Source: Corynebacterium sp.
GTDB taxonomy: Bacteria; Actinomycetota; Actinomycetes; Mycobacteriales; Mycobacteriaceae
Reading direction: 5' to 3'
NCBI RefSeq assembly: GCF_030530965.1
Contig: NZ_JAUMTY010000005.1
Span: forward strand, 38,124-57,674
DNA: 19,551 bases
How positions within the stretch are numbered: the first letter of the stretch is position 1; every line of letters starts with the position of its first letter. The notes beneath the pieces are model-generated. The model was not told the origin of the DNA. It searched no databases and saw nothing but the letters and a program-made list of their open reading frames with translations. Positions 14,536 through 19,551 of the stretch are shown here, piece after piece. Both the position numbers and the translations under genes were made by a program.

Positions 14536-15747
14536 TTAGCGGTCGAGCACAGCAACACCCGGAAGGGTCTTGCCCTCGATGAGCTCCAGTGAAGCTCCGC
14601 CACCTGTGGAGATGTGGGAGAACGCTTCGTCAGCAAAACCGAGGTTGCGGACGGCCGAAGCGGAATCGCCACCACCAATCACGGAGAATGCTCCGTTCTT
14701 GGTCGCCTCTGCAATGGCCTCAGCGAGACCCTTGGTGCCATTAGCGAATGCTTCGAACTCGAACACACCCACTGGGCCGTTCCAGAAAATGGTCTTGGCC
14801 CCGTTCAGACGCTCGCCGAAGGTCTTAATCGACTCCGCGCCAGTATCCAGGCCCATCCAGCCGTCTTCGATACCGTCGGCAGATACCGTCTTGTGCTCGG
14901 TATTCGCATCGAATTCCTTGCCGACGACGATGTCCGACGGCAGGACGATCTTGTCCGAGTATTCGGAGAGCAGGTTCTTGCACTCGTCGATCATGGACTC
15001 TTCGAGTAGGGAGTCTCCGACGCCGTAGCCCTTAGCCTTGAGGAACGTGTAGCACATCCCACCACCGATAATGAGGGTGTCCACCTTCGGTGCGAGGGCT
15101 TTAATAACTCCGAGCTTGTCGGAAACCTTCGATCCGCCGAGGCAGACGGCGTAAGGATGCTGAGGATCATCCGTACACTTCGAGAGCTGCTCAAGCTCCT
15201 TCTCAACGAGGTAGCCGACGTAAGCCGGCAGTTTCTTTGCGACGTCGTACACGGAAGCTTGCTTACGGTGGACAACTCCGAAGCCGTCCGAAACGAAAGC
15301 ACCATTATCGCCCGTCAGAGCTGCGAGCTCAGATGCCAATTCCTCGCGCTCGGCGTCGTCTTTGCTCTTCTCACGAGGATCGAAGCGAACGTTTTCGAGG
15401 AGCAGGACGTCGCCATCATTGAGGCCGTTGGCACGTTCGTGTGCGTCTTCGCCGGAAACGTCCGATGCCAGTGCGACGTACTGGTCTAAGCGCTGGGACA
15501 GAGCCTCAGCGACAGGGGCCAATGAGAATTGGGTGTCCTGCGGTGACTTCGGCCGTCCTAAGTGAGCCGCGACGATCACGCGCGCTCCTGCCTCAGTAAG
15601 AGCCTTGATCGTCGGGAGGGATGCGTCAATGCGACCGGGGTCGGTAATGACCTTGTCCTTGAGCGGAACGTTGAGATCGGCGCGTACGAGGACGTGACGT
15701 CCCTCGACACCTTCCTTGAGCAAATCAGCGAGTTTCTTTACTGCCAT
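14536..15747 (-). CDS. pgk: Phosphoglycerate kinase
   Basis: This kinase transfers phosphate from 1,3-bisphosphoglycerate to ADP, the first ATP-yielding step of glycolysis. The 403-residue product shows VLVRADLNVPL (19-29), AAHLGRPKS (60-68), LLLENVRFDPREK, LGGSKVSDKLGVI, the hinge FWNGPVGVFEF and the nucleotide-binding SVIGGGDSASAV followed by STGGGASLELI. All are canonical. GAGGAG lies seven bases before the ATG at 15745-15747. One small oddity is the DGFGVVHRKQASV segment, where many Pgks have DAFGTAHRAHAS. It sits between gap and tpiA, and a terminator-like hairpin separates it from gap. Confidence 0.97.
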   Translation of the reverse strand: MAVKKLADLLKEGVEGRHVLVRADLNVPLKDKVITDPGRIDASLPTIKALTEAGARVIVAAHLGRPKSPQDTQFSLAPVAEALSQRLDQYVALASDVSGEDAHERANGLNDGDVLLLENVRFDPREKSKDDAEREELASELAALTGDNGAFVSDGFGVVHRKQASVYDVAKKLPAYVGYLVEKELEQLSKCTDDPQHPYAVCLGGSKVSDKLGVIKALAPKVDTLIIGGGMCYTFLKAKGYGVGDSLLEESMIDECKNLLSEYSDKIVLPSDIVVGKEFDANTEHKTVSADGIEDGWMGLDTGAESIKTFGERLNGAKTIFWNGPVGVFEFEAFANGTKGLAEAIAEATKNGAFSVIGGGDSASAVRNLGFADEAFSHISTGGGASLELIEGKTLPGVAVLDR

Positions 15748-15774
15748 AACAACTCCTCGTTAGTTTTATTGATA

Positions 15775-15821
15775 TATAAAAAGACGGGCCGACGGCGTGC
15801 CGTGGCACAGCCCCCGGCCCG
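15775..15821 (-). terminator. Rho-independent terminator or attenuator between gap and pgk
   Basis: On the - strand CGGGCCG (15821-15815) pairs with CGGCCCG (15791-15785), with a smaller GTGC/GCAC hairpin inside, and is followed at once by TCTTTTTATATAT. This is a textbook terminator placed inside the gap-pgk-tpiA block. It should give abundant short gap transcripts and fewer read-through messages carrying pgk and tpiA. Confidence 0.75.
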
Positions 15822-15827
15822 CTAGTT

Positions 15828-15841
15828 CACTCGGGCGAGTG
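15828..15841 (-). repeat. Small hairpin directly after gap
   Basis: CACTC (15828-15832) and GAGTG (15837-15841) form a 5-base-pair stem around GGGC, starting five bases beyond the gap stop. It stands in tandem with the gap-pgk terminator and may protect the 3' end of the gap message. Confidence 0.4.
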
Positions 15842-15846
15842 GAGGA

Positions 15847-16851
<1,005 letters not shown>

Positions 16852-16907
16852 GGTAATTCTCCTTAGCTATGTAGCTGTCTAGGTTAAGGACGTAATCAGG
16901 CGATCTT

Positions 16908-17003
16908 CGTATAGCCTTTCCGTCCTTGCACTGACTACTTTACAGCTGAACTGAGATATATGCAGCAGTCAGAGCAGAATGAGACAAACAACACTTTTGT
17001 ATA
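16908..17003 (-). promoter_or_regulatory. Candidate gap promoter region
   Basis: The 242-base whiA-gap spacer (16852-17093) holds no gene. On the - strand two -10-like hexamers stand out: TATACA (17003-16998) and TATACG (16913-16908). Neither has a clear -35 at 17 bases. I could not see an unambiguous whiA terminator or a regulator site. Confidence 0.3.
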
Positions 17004-17093
17004 ACCGGACATTCGATCCCACGAAACGGACATGAACGCACATTTGGTGCTCAGTGACGGAGCTCTAGCCGGACAAAAATGCCAGTGACACGC

Positions 17094-18098
17094 CTAATCC
17101 TCATCAAAAAGGTCACTCGTCACGGCAGAAAAAGTATCGGGAACTCCTAATTCAGCTGCTCGTCTATCCGCCAGTGACAGCAGACGTCGAATCCGTCCCG
17201 CGATGGCGTCCTTACTGATCGGAGGATCGGCCAGTTCACCGAGTTCTTCAAGCGACGAGTGACGATGCTCTGTACGTAACCGCCCGGCAGCCGCAAGGTG
17301 CTCCGGAATATCATCGCCCAGCAGCTCGGTGGCGCGCTGAACTCGGGCCGCTGCAGCGGCAGCAGCGCGGGCCGAGCGTCGTAAATTGGCGTCGTCGAAA
17401 TTCGCCAAGCGATTCGTCGATGTATGGGCCTCACGACGTTTGCGCTGCTCGTCCCATTCAATCCGTGTGCGATGGGCCCCCATCCGGCTTAACAAAGCAC
17501 CGATAGCGTCGCCCTCGCGAACCTGAACACGCTCTGCCCCACGGACTTCACGGTTCTTCGCGGCAATACCTAGTCGACGTGCACAGCCAATCAAACCGAT
17601 GGCCGCCGCGGTTTGTGGAGCGATCACCTCGAGTGCCGACGACCGGCCCGGCTCCGTTACCGACCCCCGAACCAAGAACGCCCCACGCCACGCTGCTTCG
17701 CAATCGACAGCTGTGCCGTGAACAATTCGCGGTGGAAGCCCCCGGACAGGACGGCCAGCCCGATCCAAAAGTCCAAGGCGTCGCGCAACCTCGAGCCCCT
17801 CGCCCCGCCGGTTCCACTCGACCTCAAACACCGGTTTCTTGGATGATTGCGTGCGGTCCGACACAACAGCATGAATGTCGTACAGATCGACAATGTGTTG
17901 ACGCGCCCGCTCTGCGACGTCGGACGAATCGACGTCCAACGAGACCACCAATGACTCCGGTGACCGGCCAGGGTTATTGTCACCCAGTCGAAGCTTGCCA
18001 GCGAAGCGGATCATCGCGCCGACTTCGGAGCGTCGAGCATTAGAGGCAGTGACCGTGGTACCGGCGATTTCGGCTTTAATATCGGCTGTTAAACCCAC
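17094..18098 (-). CDS. whiA: DNA-binding protein WhiA
   Basis: WhiA is a DNA-binding protein of Gram-positive bacteria with a homing-endonuclease-like N-terminal domain and a C-terminal helix-turn-helix; it controls sporulation genes in Streptomyces and affects cell division in Bacillus. The 334-residue product begins GLTADIKAEI and carries the endonuclease-like fold (about 20-215, with ARRSEVGAMIRFAG and GAFLVRGSVTEP). The C-terminal helix-turn-helix lies at about 280-320 (SSLEELGELADPPISKDAIAGRIRRLL). The start is GTG 18096-18098, one base after the yvcK stop, with AAGGAG 11 bases upstream, inside the end of yvcK. It forms the conserved rapZ-yvcK-whiA cluster. An Ala/Arg-rich helix at about 240-255 links the two domains. 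Confidence 0.95.
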   Translation of the reverse strand: MGLTADIKAEIAGTTVTASNARRSEVGAMIRFAGKLRLGDNNPGRSPESLVVSLDVDSSDVAERARQHIVDLYDIHAVVSDRTQSSKKPVFEVEWNRRGEGLEVARRLGLLDRAGRPVRGLPPRIVHGTAVDCEAAWRGAFLVRGSVTEPGRSSALEVIAPQTAAAIGLIGCARRLGIAAKNREVRGAERVQVREGDAIGALLSRMGAHRTRIEWDEQRKRREAHTSTNRLANFDDANLRRSARAAAAAAARVQRATELLGDDIPEHLAAAGRLRTEHRHSSLEELGELADPPISKDAIAGRIRRLLSLADRRAAELGVPDTFSAVTSDLFDED

Positions 18099-18099
18099 G

Positions 18100-19203
18100 C
18101 TATTTGGTTCTCCTTACCGATTTTTGTTCCTGAGCTGCCGAATACACCTCAGACAGTACGCGGGCCAACTTCCTCGGAGAGTGGGTGCTCAGCCACCGCC
18201 CTTGCTCATCGTCATGACGGACATCGCCGATGGTCAGCTCAGCGCCGAAATTCGCGGCGGCGCGGCTCAGGTGCATGCGCTCTCGTGTTCCCGTCACCGA
18301 ATGTTCGTCGACAATGACCGTATCGAGCGAAAGATCCTGACAATGCTGCTGAAGCATGTGGAGGTGTCGTTCAACGGTGAAGCCCGGGGTCTCCCCTGGT
18401 TCCGCAACGAGATTAACGACGACAACCTTATGGGCTTGAGTCTCCTGCAGGGCTTTCACAACGTCGGGAACCAAAATGTGAGGAACCACAGACGAAAACC
18501 AGGATCCCGGACCTAATGTCACGACGTCGGCGTTCATGATCGCGTCGATGACAGCGGCACTGCTCGGCGGATTCTCGGGGATCAACTTCACGCGTCGGAC
18601 CTGGCCCGGTGTTGTAGCCACGGCGACCTGGCCGCGCACCGGAGATACCACCCGAGGATCGTCCTCCAGCCCGGCGACCTCAGCCTCAATATCCAGCGGC
18701 TCTGGGCTCATAGGAAGCACACGACCACGGATGCGCATGAGCTTCGCTACCTCAGCTAATGCCTCAACCTCATCCCCCATCACGTCAATGAGACCTTGAA
18801 TGATGAGGTTCCCGACCGCATGGCCGGCCAAAGCGCCGCGTCCACCAAACCGGTGCTGAAGGACGCTTTCCCACAAGCGGCCCTCGGGATCATCGGCTGC
18901 TAACGCGGCTAACGCCATTCGCAAATCGCCCGGTGGGATTGAGTTGAACTCCTTACGCAGACGTCCTGACGACCCACCATCATCTGCCACGGTGACGATT
19001 GCCGAGACATCATCAGACAACGTACGCGCTGCTCGGAGCGTCGCGAAGAGTCCGTGTCCACCACCTAAACACGCCATCCGATCGATATGAGATAGCTGCG
19101 TCGGAGGGGTTTCCGCAGAGGAGTCGTCGTGAGAGGACTTGTCGTTATTAGCGTGAGTCAAGGGGTCTTCGCTCATCGATGTTTGAGGAGAAGCAGTATT
19201 CAT
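18100..19203 (-). CDS. yvcK: Gluconeogenesis factor YvcK/CuvA-like (CofD-related)
   Basis: YvcK-family proteins bind UDP-sugars. In Bacillus they are needed for growth on gluconeogenic carbon, and in mycobacteria (CuvA) for cell wall and carbon use. The 367-residue product shows the nucleotide-binding LGGGHGLFATLRA (46-58), VTVADDGGSSGRLR (70-83), IPPGDLRMAL (89-98), GHAVGNLIIQG and LGPGSWFSSVVPH. The first 38 residues are Ser/Thr/Asp-rich and have no family match, so the start could be internal. ATG 19201-19203 is used because an in-frame TGA lies just upstream and GAG precedes it by seven bases; the ribosome binding site is poor. It follows rapZ after a 63-base spacer, and its stop is one base from whiA. 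Confidence 0.93.
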   Translation of the reverse strand: MNTASPQTSMSEDPLTHANNDKSSHDDSSAETPPTQLSHIDRMACLGGGHGLFATLRAARTLSDDVSAIVTVADDGGSSGRLRKEFNSIPPGDLRMALAALAADDPEGRLWESVLQHRFGGRGALAGHAVGNLIIQGLIDVMGDEVEALAEVAKLMRIRGRVLPMSPEPLDIEAEVAGLEDDPRVVSPVRGQVAVATTPGQVRRVKLIPENPPSSAAVIDAIMNADVVTLGPGSWFSSVVPHILVPDVVKALQETQAHKVVVVNLVAEPGETPGFTVERHLHMLQQHCQDLSLDTVIVDEHSVTGTRERMHLSRAAANFGAELTIGDVRHDDEQGRWLSTHSPRKLARVLSEVYSAAQEQKSVRRTK

Positions 19204-19266
19204 ACAAACTCAATTCCAATAATGATTACTCGGTTTTATGACATCAACGGCTAGTGCCAGAGCGGC

Positions 19267-19551
19267 CTAGTCACGGTCAAAGTCGCGGTGGGTCACGGTG
19301 ACATCGTCACCTTGAGCACGTAAGCGTCGAGCAATCTCCTCGGCTACGGCAACACTACGGTGGTGGCCGCCGGTGCATCCGATAGCCACCGTCGTAAAGC
19401 TCTTCCCCTCTTGTTTGTAGCCTTCCTGCATAACGTTAAACATGTCGACAAAGGAATTAATGAAACGGTCGACATTTTCATGGCTGAGGACATAATCAGC
19501 GACTTCATGATCGGTTCCCCGGAATTCCCGCAGATGAGGAACCCAATACGG
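19267..19551 (-). CDS. rapZ: RapZ-family nucleotide-binding protein (C-terminal part; start outside window)
   Basis: The 94 visible residues run from the window edge to a TAG stop at 19267-19269. They begin PYWVPHLREFRG, as in the RapZ region after the P-loop domain, and contain VAIGCTGGHHRSVAVAEEIA, the family's C-terminal signature GCTGGxHRSV. The Walker A motif would lie beyond the window. In Escherichia coli RapZ is an RNA-binding adaptor that directs decay of the small RNA GlmZ; the actinobacterial role is not established and glmZ is not known there. It is the first visible gene of the conserved rapZ-yvcK-whiA cluster. In C. glutamicum uvrC lies next, outside this window. Confidence 0.93.
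   Translation of the reverse strand, partial: PYWVPHLREFRGTDHEVADYVLSHENVDRFINSFVDMFNVMQEGYKQEGKSFTTVAIGCTGGHHRSVAVAEEIARRLRAQGDDVTVTHRDFDRD

Noticed and set aside
17977..18516. 179-codon open frame antisense to yvcK and whiA
   Set aside because: It is a shadow of two well-supported genes and spans their junction; no ribosome binding site or family match is seen.

Overview
The window looks like a chromosomal core region of a Corynebacterium or a close relative in the Mycobacteriales. I infer this from gene order and protein sequence. The order ABC ATPase, ABC permease, ctaA, ctaB, tkt, tal, zwf, opcA, pgl, secG, tpiA, pgk, gap, whiA, yvcK, rapZ is the arrangement known from Corynebacterium glutamicum, and in part from Mycobacterium. 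OpcA and the SDGD-type transketolase motif are typical of this order. Species cannot be named from the window alone. I see no mobile element, tRNA, rRNA or CRISPR array.

Left part (1 to about 4070). A two-gene ABC exporter (ATPase cut by the window edge, then a 6-helix permease) is followed by ctaA (heme A synthase) on the + strand. ctaB (protoheme IX farnesyltransferase, the step before ctaA) lies on the - strand. ctaA and ctaB converge on a large structured hairpin, and together they make heme A for the aa3 cytochrome oxidase. The qor-type gene that sits between them in C. glutamicum is absent.

Middle (4069 to 11941). A 431-base divergent spacer carries candidate promoters and a bulged hairpin. 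It precedes the pentose phosphate operon tkt-tal-zwf-opcA-pgl on the + strand. Zwf with its partner OpcA makes NADPH and 6-phosphogluconolactone, Pgl hydrolyses the lactone, and Tkt and Tal recycle the pentose phosphates. The operon ends at a bidirectional terminator facing secG.

Right part (12160 to 19551). On the - strand lie rapZ (partial), yvcK and whiA, then the glycolytic triad gap, pgk and tpiA, then secG. Between secG and tpiA, where C. glutamicum has ppc, there is instead a + strand gene for an AIM6-like PI-PLC/glycerophosphodiesterase-fold protein. Hairpins separate gap from pgk (a classical terminator with a T run) and pgk from tpiA (no T run), so transcript levels are probably graded along the triad.

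The points most worth a second look are the ppc-to-AIM6-like swap, the low-complexity Ser/Asp/Thr-rich insert in OpcA and similar inserts or tails in several neighbouring proteins, and a set of strong hairpins outside genes. I do not see evidence for a novel defence, mobile or biosynthetic system; most of the window is well-known core metabolism.
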